From Muribaculum sp. (lineage in GTDB: Bacteria > Bacillota > Clostridia > Lachnospirales > Lachnospiraceae): a stretch of 64,000 bases of DNA. Shown in pieces: positions 57,563-64,000 of the stretch. The translations under genes were made by a program, and so were the position numbers. Position 1 is the first letter of the stretch. Each line of letters opens with the position of its first letter. The DNA is taken from assembly GCA_023663505.1 (NCBI GenBank), contig JAMPHH010000008.1:34235-98234 (forward strand). Direction: 5' to 3'. Below the pieces are notes generated by a model. That model was not told where the DNA came from. It did no database searches and saw only the letters and a list, made by a program, of their open reading frames with translations.

Positions 57563-57590
57563 ACCTGCATCGCAATAAATTGCGTGCAGG
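57563..57590 (+). other. Hairpin upstream of spoVT
   Basis: CCTGCATCGCAA and TTGCGTGCAGG pair with one bulge around a TAAA loop. It lies about 60 bases before spoVT; its role is unknown. Confidence 0.4.
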
Positions 57591-57648
57591 CAGACCATTG
57601 GATTGCAACTGCACAGGTGGAAATATTGTAAATGGAGGAATTATATAT

Positions 57649-58194
57649 ATGAAAGCAACAGGAATCGTTAGAAGGATAGATGATCTGGGTCGAATTGTCA
57701 TTCCCAAGGAAATAAGGCGCACGCTCCACATCCGTGAATCAGATCCGCTCGAGATCTACACGGACAGGGAGGGACAGATCATTCTCAAAAAGTATTCGCC
57801 CATCGGGGAGATGAGCACCTTTGCAAGGCAGTATGCCGAGAGTCTGGCGCAGGTGTCGGGACATGCGGCGGTGATTGCGGACAGGGATCAGTTTATCGCG
57901 GCGGCAGGGGGGTATAAGCAGCTCTTGAACAAAGCGGTCAGTCATCAGCTGGAGGAAAAGATTAACAATCGGGAAACCTTTCTGGCAGCCAAGGGGGACA
58001 GGAACTTCATACCGGTCTGCGAGGACGGCGACAATGACTATCAGCATCAGGCGGTCGCGCCCATTATCTGTGAGGGGGATATCATTGGCAGCGTAGTGCT
58101 TTTGGACAACGATAACCGCGGCAGAATGGGCGAGGTGGAACAGAAGCTGATACTGTCCGCGGCGGGTTTTTTGGGCAGACAGATGGAACAGTAG
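57649..58194 (+). CDS. spoVT: Stage V sporulation regulator SpoVT
   Basis: A 181-residue protein. ATG 57649 follows GGAGG. The N-terminal AbrB-type DNA-binding domain is MKATGIVRRIDDLGRIVIPK and EIRRTLHIRESDPLEIYTD, and the C-terminal GAF-like domain (about 60-180) includes IICEGDIIGSVVLLDND. SpoVT controls late forespore genes in spore formers. It ends in a terminator shared with the opposite DtxR-type gene. Confidence 0.88.
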   Translation: MKATGIVRRIDDLGRIVIPKEIRRTLHIRESDPLEIYTDREGQIILKKYSPIGEMSTFARQYAESLAQVSGHAAVIADRDQFIAAAGGYKQLLNKAVSHQLEEKINNRETFLAAKGDRNFIPVCEDGDNDYQHQAVAPIICEGDIIGSVVLLDNDNRGRMGEVEQKLILSAAGFLGRQMEQ

Positions 58195-58201
58195 GTTATG
58201 T

Positions 58202-58236
58202 AAAACAGGGCGGATCGGTGAGATCCGCCCTGTTTT
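58202..58236. terminator. Bidirectional terminator between spoVT and the DtxR-type gene
   Basis: AAAACAGGGCGGATC-GGTGA-GATCCGCCCTGTTTT: a perfect 15-bp stem with T-runs on both strands. Confidence 0.85.
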
Positions 58237-58281
58237 ATCACAGTGCGCCTTGCGGTGCACGTTTTGATGCAGAGGAAATTG

Positions 58282-58647
58282 TTATATCGCTGTGAGTCTT
58301 TTTTTGAGTGCCTGAAAGGTTTCCTCGCTGATGATATGCTCGATTCGACAGGCGTCCTCCTCCGCCGTTTTCTCGGAAACTCCCAATCTGACAAGAGCGT
58401 CAGTTAATGTCCGGTGGCGTTCATAGACCCCATTGGCGATCTGCGAGCCGGCGGGGGTGAGGTAGACGAAGCCCTCCTGTGTCACGGTGACGAGTCCCTG
58501 CGCCTTCAGATTCTTGATCGCGATGCTGATGCTCGGCTTCGAGAATCCAAGCTCCGCCGCGATATCAACGGAGCGGACAACCGGCTTCCTTTGGCTTAAG
58601 ATCAAGATAGTTTCCAAATAATTTTCCTGTGATTCAGTTCTTGCCAT
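58282..58647 (-). CDS. DtxR/MntR-family metal-dependent regulator
   Basis: A 121-residue winged-helix protein with the DtxR start ESQENYLETILILSQRK, the recognition helix ELGFSKPSISIAIKNLKAQGLV, and the dimerisation/metal block ERHRTLTDALVRLGVSEKTAEEDACRIEHIIS, which holds the His, Glu and Cys ligands. It lacks the SH3-like third domain, as in the short MntR/IdeR types. It probably reads iron or manganese; a matching dyad lies before feoB. Confidence 0.8.
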   Translation of the reverse strand: MARTESQENYLETILILSQRKPVVRSVDIAAELGFSKPSISIAIKNLKAQGLVTVTQEGFVYLTPAGSQIANGVYERHRTLTDALVRLGVSEKTAEEDACRIEHIISEETFQALKKRLTAI

Positions 58648-58739
58648 TACTTTGCCTTTCTGAAAAAATCCTCTATCATATTAGACGGATTTAATTGCTG
58701 TTAGTATATCATAGAAAATGCCAAGTGTAAATGTTTTAT

Positions 58740-59488
58740 CTATTCATTGTCATTCATTTCCATTCCACTTATTTTATGATAATATTCTATCATCCTTTTA
58801 ACCGCATTCTGATACGATGTGTTATGTAAATCCGCCTCCTGTACTATCTCGTTAAATAAATCAATATCTTCACTACTAAAAACAAGATTCAGTTTCTTTT
58901 CTCTTACTCCTGCGATATGCTGATATTCTTCCGGATATGCATAATAACACGTTTTACAGATATCTATATTTTTTCAATCCAATTTGGACAATGTTCACAA
59001 GCCCATGATTTATCTCTATTTGCTGACGGTGACAAAAGCATGAAACAATCGGTATCTAACATATCCAATGGGTCACCACCTATTTCATAAGGAATCCTAT
59101 GATCCGGCTGCAATAATCTTGCCGGATATTCTTCTCCATATAAATGGCATCTGGCTCCATATCGGTCAATCAATGCACTTTTTAATTTTTCTGTAATCTG
59201 TGTTCTCCCTGACACTTTTGATAATTGGTTAGTTCTCTTTGCTGCTTCCCAATCCCCGAATTTATAAGCAGCAATAGTTTTTCCATTACTATCCTTAATT
59301 TTAAATGTGTCCAGTGGAATCCCTAATTCTCTTACATCTCTTGCCGCTCTGGGTGCATGTTCATATCCACCATTTTTTAAATCCTCTGTGCTGCAAAATC
59401 CCTTATTTAAAATAGTGTCTATTACAAATCTTGCTCTCTTATTGGTTACCGCATCTAAAACTTCTCTAAAATCTTCAGGTATGTTCAT
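58740..59488 (-). pseudogene. Type II restriction endonuclease, HNH type, frameshifted
   Basis: The first part (58964-59488, 174 residues, start ATG 59488 behind GGAG) has a winged-helix-like N-terminus and an HNH nuclease core, RCHLYGEEYPARLLQPDHRIPYEIGGD...LSPSANRDKSWACEHC. It stops with TAG right after an A6 run. Reading on with one extra A gives NIDICKTCYYAYPEEYQHIAG and about 75 sensible residues to TAG at 58740. So one base is missing, which breaks the gene or makes it phase-variable. It follows its methyltransferase by 10 bases. Confidence 0.75.
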
Positions 59489-59498
59489 TTTTTCTCCA

Positions 59499-60401
59499 TT
59501 ATCCAAAACAAAATTCTAATTGTACATATTCATCTTGTTTACGTTTTAAATTTTTACTGATATATAATGACTCGTATGTTATTTCCTTTTTACCATTAAG
59601 TGTAGCCTGAGCTGATAATCCGGCATTAATATATATGTGGTTCAAATTGAGTTCTTCCGGAAGATGCTTTCCTATTATCTTATCTCCCGTCATGCCATCA
59701 TAGCTTACAATAAAATCTATACCGCGAGTGTTTAACTTTGCAAGTTCCTCCACAAATTCTTCAAAATCCACGCCTTGTATATAACGATTATCTCTCGGGT
59801 TATCTCTATTTGAAGTTCCTTGATATGGCGGATCCATATAAACTAAATCCCCCGGCTTTGTTAATGCTAAAATTTCCTTATAATCCTTGCACGTAAAACA
59901 TGTTTTACCCTTCAACAATTCTGATATTTTAAAAGCATTATTGGATATTATCTGCGGTTTTGTTCCATATCTTCTTTTATCGCAAGATTGATTTAGTTCA
60001 CCATGAACATTATAACGAACAGCGCCTTTAACTACTCTTGCCAGTAAAAACAACATTCTTGCAGAATCTTTCATTCCACAATTAAATTCTTCTCTGATTT
60101 TGTAAAAATAATCTATGTTATTCTGATTAGTTTGAAATTGCCCTTCCCATATGTTCAAATATTCACTAGCTAATCTTTCGGGTGAATTTACACATTCTTC
60201 CATCATCTTTATCAGTGGTTCATTTATATCATTAACCCAAAAATTATCACATTTATTTTCAACAGCAGCCAAAATGGATATAGCACATGTTCCCGAAAAC
60301 GGTTCTACTAACCTATCAATTTTATCCGGAAAGAACCTTATAATTTCAGGGGCAATAACTCTTTTGCTTCCTTGATATTGAACCAAATGTGGCACTTTCA
60401 T
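59499..60401 (-). CDS. DNA adenine methyltransferase, D12 class
   Basis: A 300-residue N6-adenine methyltransferase. The cofactor block is QYQGSKRVIAPEI and LVEPFSGTCAISI, and the catalytic motif is LVYMDPPYQGTS (DPPY). GAGG precedes the ATG. It is the modification half of a type II system with the HNH endonuclease encoded next. Since the nuclease is frameshifted, it may now act as a solitary methyltransferase. AT-rich composition fits acquisition by transfer. The target sequence is unknown. Confidence 0.88.
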   Translation of the reverse strand: MKVPHLVQYQGSKRVIAPEIIRFFPDKIDRLVEPFSGTCAISILAAVENKCDNFWVNDINEPLIKMMEECVNSPERLASEYLNIWEGQFQTNQNNIDYFYKIREEFNCGMKDSARMLFLLARVVKGAVRYNVHGELNQSCDKRRYGTKPQIISNNAFKISELLKGKTCFTCKDYKEILALTKPGDLVYMDPPYQGTSNRDNPRDNRYIQGVDFEEFVEELAKLNTRGIDFIVSYDGMTGDKIIGKHLPEELNLNHIYINAGLSAQATLNGKKEITYESLYISKNLKRKQDEYVQLEFCFG

Positions 60402-60596
60402 TATAATCTCCTCAATTCTAAAACAATATCGCGCTTACTATCTCGTTTTTATCCTTACCTAATGTAAAATATACCTGTATTTATATCATAGCATATCAGA
60501 AAATGTGGGCGTTTTCAATCAAAATGTGTCACGTTTTTAAAGAGACTTACTCCTATTTGCACATACAACATTTTTCCTGAAGTTCAAAGAAACATG
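60402..60596. other. Non-coding part of the MTase-feoA gap
   Basis: AT-rich sequence with no gene or clear hairpin. It must hold the leftward promoter of the restriction-modification pair, but I cannot point to it with confidence. Confidence 0.4.
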
Positions 60597-60625
60597 TTGA
60601 CAAACCCCCAAAGATAGCATATACT
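60597..60625 (+). promoter_or_regulatory. Promoter of feoA
   Basis: TTGACA (60597-60602) and TATACT (60620-60625) are 17 bases apart. The region AGTAGGTTATGAAGAACTAAC just after it contains degenerate halves of the TTAGTT dyad. Confidence 0.75.
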
Positions 60626-60706
60626 AAAGTAGGTTATGAAGAACTAACAACGATTGCGCTAATAGAATCAGAATTAGCAGGGGTTTACTATGTGGGAGGT
60701 GGGAAT

Positions 60707-60922
60707 ATGACTTTGAATGACGCGGACATCGGAATGGAATACAAGGTGCGTAATATCAATGCGGAAGACGAGGAAATGGTTTCTTTCCTTTTTTCCCTCG
60801 GCTGTTACAGCGGGGAACCCATCACGGTAGTATCTAAGAAGAGAAGTGGTTTGGTGGTATCTATCAAAGATGGAAGGTATAATATGGACAAGGATTTGTC
60901 CTCCGCGATAGAGATCGCTTGA
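60707..60922 (+). CDS. feoA: Ferrous iron transport protein FeoA
   Basis: A 71-residue SH3-like protein. ATG 60707 lies behind GGGAGG. The pattern DIGMEYKVRNINAEDEE, FLFSLGCYSGEPITVVSKKRSGLVVSIKDGRYNMDKDLSSAIEI fits FeoA, which binds and supports FeoB on the cytoplasmic side. It is followed by a 142-base gap before feoB that contains a regulatory dyad. Confidence 0.85.
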   Translation: MTLNDADIGMEYKVRNINAEDEEMVSFLFSLGCYSGEPITVVSKKRSGLVVSIKDGRYNMDKDLSSAIEIA

Positions 60923-61008
60923 AGAAACAGGCGGCACATACGTCAAATGTATATCAAATGATTTATCTCGTTTGATATTGAAGTGTCGCCACTGATTTTG
61001 CACATTGG

Positions 61009-61022
61009 TTAGTTTTAACTAA
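61009..61022. promoter_or_regulatory. Candidate DtxR-type operator before feoB
   Basis: TTAGTT-TT-AACTAA is a perfect dyad, close to the TTAGGTTAACCTAA-like sites of DtxR/IdeR regulators. It lies between feoA and feoB, about 42 bases before feoB. Confidence 0.5.
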
Positions 61023-61064
61023 TGAAAATAAGAACAATAAAACATTGAGAAAGGAAGGCTAACA

Positions 61065-63068
61065 ATGAGAATTGCAATGACAGGCAATCCCAATTCTGGG
61101 AAAACCACCATGTACAATGCCCTGACAGGACGCAGCGAACATGTAGGTAACTGGGCGGGCGTGACTGTGGACAAGAAAGAGTATCCTGTAAAGAAAACAT
61201 ATTACGAGGGAGAGGGAGAGCTGATCGCGGTAGATCTGCCGGGCGCATACTCCATGTCCCCTTTTACATCTGAGGAGAGCATCACAAGCTCCTATGTGAA
61301 AAATGAGCACCCGGATGTCATCATAAATATTGTAGACGCAACGAATCTTAGCAGAAGTCTGTTCTTTACAACGCAGCTTTTGGAATTGGGGATTCCGGTA
61401 GTGGTTGCCCTGAACAAAAGTGATGTGAACGAGAAAAAGGAGAACCGTATCGACGAGAAGACCTTGTCCGAGAAGCTGGGCTGTCCGGTGATCAAGACAG
61501 TGTCCACCCAGACGACGGGGTTGAAGGAGGTAATAAAGGAGGCTGTGTCTCTGGCGGGAGCGGGAGCAGGGCAGAAAGCGCCCTATCATCAGCCGGATAT
61601 CGACCTGACCAACAAAAAGGAGGTCGAGGAGGCGGACAGAAAGCGATTTGACTTCGTGAACGGCGTGGTAGCCAAGGTGGAGACCAGAAAGACGCTTACC
61701 AAGGAGCAGTCGAAGGACGATACGATCGATAAGATCATCACGCACCCCGTACTGGGTATCATTGTGTTTGCGGCTGTTATGTGGCTGGTGTTCTTCATCT
61801 CCCAGTCCACGGTGGGAACATGGCTGTCAGAGCTGTTGGCAGGCTGGATTGAGATTTTCCAAGAATGGGTAGCGGGAAAGGTCGAGAACGCATCTCCGAT
61901 TCTGCAGTCGATTCTGGTGGACGGTATCATCGGCGGTGTAGGCGCCGTGGTGGGATTCCTGCCCTTGGTTATGGTGATGTATTTCCTCATCGCGCTTTTG
62001 GAGGACTGTGGATATATGGCTCGTGCGACGGTTGTGCTTGACCCTATCTTTAAGAGGGTTGGACTGTCGGGTAAATCCGTGATCCCCATGGTCATCGGCA
62101 CCGGCTGCGGCGTGCCTGCGATCATGGCATGTCGAACCATCAAGAACGAGAGAGAACGCCGGGCGACCGCGCTTTTGTGTACCTTTATGCCCTGCGGCGC
62201 AAAGCTTCCCGTGATTGCGCTTTTTGCGGGAGCGTTTTTCCCTGATGCAAAATGGGTGGGACCTGTGATGTATTTCGTCGGCATCGGTCTGATTCTTTTG
62301 GGCGCGCTGCTGATCAAGCAGATCACAGGTATGAAATACCGCAAGAGCTTTTTCATCATGGAGCTGCCGGAGTATAAGGCGCCCTCCTTCGTGTTTGCGT
62401 TAAAGTCCATGTTGGAGAGAGGTAAGGCATACATTGTGAAGGCGGGAACGATCATTTTGGTCTGCAACACGGTTGTCCAAGTGATGGCGAGCTTTACCCC
62501 CAGCTTTGCGGAAGCGGCGGAGGACAGCTCGGATTCTATCCTTGCAATCATCTCCGCGCCCGTGGCGACATTGCTCATTCCGATTGTAGGCTTTGCATGC
62601 TGGCAGTGTGCGGCGGCAGCGGTTACAGGCTTTATCGCTAAGGAAAATGTGGTCGGCACTCTGGCAACGGTATTTGCTATCACGAACTTTATCGATACAG
62701 AGGAATTGGAGCTGATCGGCAGCGGCAGCGAGGTTGCGGCAATCATGGGGCTTACCAAGGTGGCGGCTCTCGCATATCTGATGTTCAACCTTTACACACC
62801 GCCCTGCTTTGCAGCGTTGGGAGCTATGAACTCCGAGATGAAATCCGGAAAGTGGTTAGCGGGGGCGATTTGTTTCCAGCTTGCCACGGGTTATGTGATC
62901 GGCTTCCTTGTGTACCAGATTGGCACACTGATCACCACCGGTTCCTTGGGCGCAGGTTTTGTAGGCGGTTTGATTGCGACACTGCTCATCGCGGCGGTCA
63001 TCGCGTACCTGTGTGTCAATGCAAATAAGAAAGTGAAGGCGGAGTACGAGTTGAAGGCAGCAGCCTAA
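61065..63068 (+). CDS. feoB: Ferrous iron transport GTPase FeoB
   Basis: A 667-residue membrane transporter for Fe(II). The N-terminal G domain has GNPNSGKTT (about 7-15), the switch region HVGNWAGVTVD, DLPGAYS and NKSD. Gate domains with VIGTGCGVPAIMACRT and FMPCGAKLPV follow, plus about ten membrane segments. The G domain plus helical domain is about 200 residues long. AGAAAGGA precedes the ATG. It is shorter than E. coli FeoB, as usual for Firmicutes. Confidence 0.93.
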   Translation: MRIAMTGNPNSGKTTMYNALTGRSEHVGNWAGVTVDKKEYPVKKTYYEGEGELIAVDLPGAYSMSPFTSEESITSSYVKNEHPDVIINIVDATNLSRSLFFTTQLLELGIPVVVALNKSDVNEKKENRIDEKTLSEKLGCPVIKTVSTQTTGLKEVIKEAVSLAGAGAGQKAPYHQPDIDLTNKKEVEEADRKRFDFVNGVVAKVETRKTLTKEQSKDDTIDKIITHPVLGIIVFAAVMWLVFFISQSTVGTWLSELLAGWIEIFQEWVAGKVENASPILQSILVDGIIGGVGAVVGFLPLVMVMYFLIALLEDCGYMARATVVLDPIFKRVGLSGKSVIPMVIGTGCGVPAIMACRTIKNERERRATALLCTFMPCGAKLPVIALFAGAFFPDAKWVGPVMYFVGIGLILLGALLIKQITGMKYRKSFFIMELPEYKAPSFVFALKSMLERGKAYIVKAGTIILVCNTVVQVMASFTPSFAEAAEDSSDSILAIISAPVATLLIPIVGFACWQCAAAAVTGFIAKENVVGTLATVFAITNFIDTEELELIGSGSEVAAIMGLTKVAALAYLMFNLYTPPCFAALGAMNSEMKSGKWLAGAICFQLATGYVIGFLVYQIGTLITTGSLGAGFVGGLIATLLIAAVIAYLCVNANKKVKAEYELKAAA

Positions 63069-63129
63069 CGGCAGCTTCAAGGCTTGGATATGAGACAAGG
63101 TGACTGTGAATGGTTTTGGAGGAATAGGA

Positions 63130-63297
63130 ATGGCTGATTTCATTGTAATATTGATCATTCTTGCGGTTGTGGCATTAGCGGTTTGGTATATGGCAAAAGA
63201 GAAGAAGAAGGGAAACGGGTGCATAGGCTGCCCTAACGCCTCGGCTTGCGGCGGAAGCTGCCACTGTAACCATGCGGAGCTGACCCCAAAATCATAG
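63130..63297 (+). CDS. FeoB-associated cysteine-rich membrane protein
   Basis: A 55-residue protein starting at ATG 63130 behind GGAGG. One membrane segment (ADFIVILIILAVVALAVWYM) is followed by a basic stretch and a Cys-rich tail, GCIGCPNASACGGSCHCNH. Such small proteins follow feoB in many Firmicutes and may bind iron or support the transporter. Confidence 0.8.
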   Translation: MADFIVILIILAVVALAVWYMAKEKKKGNGCIGCPNASACGGSCHCNHAELTPKS

Positions 63298-63323
63298 GAT
63301 ACAGGCGATTCATGAAAATTTTC

Positions 63324-63360
63324 AGGCAGACGGATGTGAATTAAACAATTCGTCTGCCTG
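63324..63360 (+). terminator. Terminator of the feo operon
   Basis: AGGCAGACG and CGTCTGCCT form a 9-bp stem with an 18-base loop that can pair further, followed by GTCTTATT. Confidence 0.65.
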
Positions 63361-63406
63361 TCTTATTAGGTGAAGGGGCAGGCTTTGGGAAGGGAGGATA
63401 TCATCT

Positions 63407-63751
63407 ATGGAAAATGCAATTATCATATTAGGGCTGATTGTCATAGTGGCGTTTGCGGTAAAACCCACGATCAAGCACTTTAAGGGAAGCGGAGGGTGCT
63501 GCGGCGGAGGGGATTATCGACCCAAAAAGAAAAAGCTGGGCAAAATAATTGACAGGAAGACCTTTCAGGTGGAGGGAATGCACTGCGAGCATTGCAGCAA
63601 GCGCGTGGAGGAGGCGGTGAACGAGATCGCCGGAGTGTCCGCCCAAGTGAAATTAAAAAAGGGGATTGTCATTGTCTCCTATGAGAAGCCTGTGGACGAT
63701 GAGATGATCATGCAGAGGATAGAGAAGGCGGGGTACAAGGCGGCGTTATAG
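63407..63751 (+). CDS. Membrane-anchored HMA-domain protein
   Basis: A 114-residue protein. One membrane segment at about 4-19, then a GGCCGGG cysteine patch (about 30-35), a basic linker, and a heavy-metal-associated domain (about 50-112) with the metal motif GMHCEHCSKRVEEAV. It resembles copper chaperones fused to a membrane anchor. GGGAGG lies before the ATG. It follows the feo operon but has its own unit between two hairpins, so a link to iron is not certain. Confidence 0.8.
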   Translation: MENAIIILGLIVIVAFAVKPTIKHFKGSGGCCGGGDYRPKKKKLGKIIDRKTFQVEGMHCEHCSKRVEEAVNEIAGVSAQVKLKKGIVIVSYEKPVDDEMIMQRIEKAGYKAAL

Positions 63752-63763
63752 AAGCCGCCTTGT
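63733..63763 (+). terminator. Terminator of the HMA-domain gene
   Basis: TACAAGGCGGC-GTTATAGAA-GCCGCCTTGTA; the stem includes the last codons and the loop holds the TAG stop, followed by TCTTGCC. It could also work for the convergent gene. Confidence 0.6.
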
Positions 63764-63770
63764 ATCTTGC

Positions 63771-64000
63771 CTAGTGCCAGTATTTGTCTAATTGCTCCTT
63801 GGCAGCGTCTTCTGTAAGAGAAAACTTCTCTATCAGCTTCAGCATCGTGTCGCTCTGTGATATTCCGAGCTCTTGGCATGTTTCAATTACACTGCGTATT
63901 CCCTGTGCTATTCCCTGTTCCAATCCCTGTGCCTTCCCTTGTTTAATACCCTGCTCAATTCCATGCTGTATCCCAATCTCCAGAATATTCATCTTGACAG
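63771..64000 (-). CDS. C-terminal end of an Rpn-family/PD-(D/E)XK transposase-like protein, partial
   Basis: The frame is open to the right edge, so only the end is visible. The sequence has repeats of the type EQGIKQGKAQGLEQGIAQG and then KLIEKFSLTEDAAKEQLDKYW, the usual C-terminal tail of Rpn-type recombination-promoting nucleases (formerly called putative transposases) in Firmicutes. The nuclease domain lies outside the window. Confidence 0.65.
   Translation of the reverse strand, partial: VKMNILEIGIQHGIEQGIKQGKAQGLEQGIAQGIRSVIETCQELGISQSDTMLKLIEKFSLTEDAAKEQLDKYWH

Noticed and set aside
61589..62788. 399-codon open frame on the minus strand inside feoB
   Set aside because: It is the antisense of a clearly coding FeoB with all motifs; composition is rich in Ser, Thr and Pro as expected for a shadow, and no ribosome site is present.

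Overview
The window looks like a chromosome segment of a Gram-positive, spore-forming Clostridia species, most likely Lachnospiraceae. The evidence is AGGAGG-type ribosome sites throughout, the glgC-glgD pair, SpoVG and SpoVT, a BceRS-BceAB-type module, class II GalT, and a Feo operon with a small FeoB-associated protein. Assignments rest on recognising protein motifs by eye; no database search was run.

Bases 1-9.4 kb hold an AT-rich, almost entirely leftward block of about two dozen small phage-like or mobile-element genes plus a tRNA-like gene. Twelve transcription units share one rigidly spaced 27-bp upstream motif. Many of these genes end in a short hairpin, and in several the stop codon lies in its loop, so the block reads as a string of mostly one-gene transcription units. 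The tRNA-like gene has a 21-nt anticodon loop. The block ends at a gene whose start codon lies in one arm of a 28-bp inverted repeat that flanks a 317-bp segment.

From 9.7 to 19 kb lies an accessory zone. It has a MITE-like element, a truncated PIN toxin next to its small partner, other toxin-antitoxin remnants, a GNAT acetyltransferase, a leftward two-component/ABC module (response regulator, histidine kinase, ATPase, FtsX-like permease), an XRE regulator with a bactofilin-like tail, a DUF1016 fragment, an Ogt-type DNA repair protein and an sdpR-sdpI pair with a clear promoter and operator.

From 19 to 36 kb the genes are mostly core. Leftward are bioY and, as a likely operon, dnaD-like, dnaI-like and prs, with murC upstream. 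A cluster of seven DnaA-box-like sequences lies between murC and dnaD. Rightward are glgC-glgD, spoVG, a soluble chemotaxis-type protein, pth, mfd and a membrane glycosyltransferase. Two copies of a roughly 225-bp palindromic element lie in the gaps at 20 and 28.6 kb. Their arms differ between copies but stay self-complementary.

From 36 to 41.7 kb are a 1599-residue secreted leucine-rich-repeat protein and a nicotinamidase-like hydrolase. From 41.7 to 57.5 kb is a galactose/galactan locus: galK and galT, a LacI regulator, a three-gene sugar ABC importer without its ATPase, an uncharacterised 613-residue protein, a small zinc-ribbon protein, GH42 beta-galactosidase, GH53 endo-galactanase and a sugar-binding-domain/GGDEF fusion. 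Three near-identical LacI-type operators tie galKT and the importer together. Neither hydrolase has a signal peptide, so oligosaccharides are probably imported and then cut in the cytoplasm.

From 57.6 to 64 kb are spoVT, a DtxR-family regulator, a type II restriction-modification pair whose nuclease carries a one-base frameshift in an A-run, the feoA-feoB iron operon with its small cysteine-rich partner, an HMA-domain protein, and the C-terminal end of an Rpn-type protein cut by the window edge.
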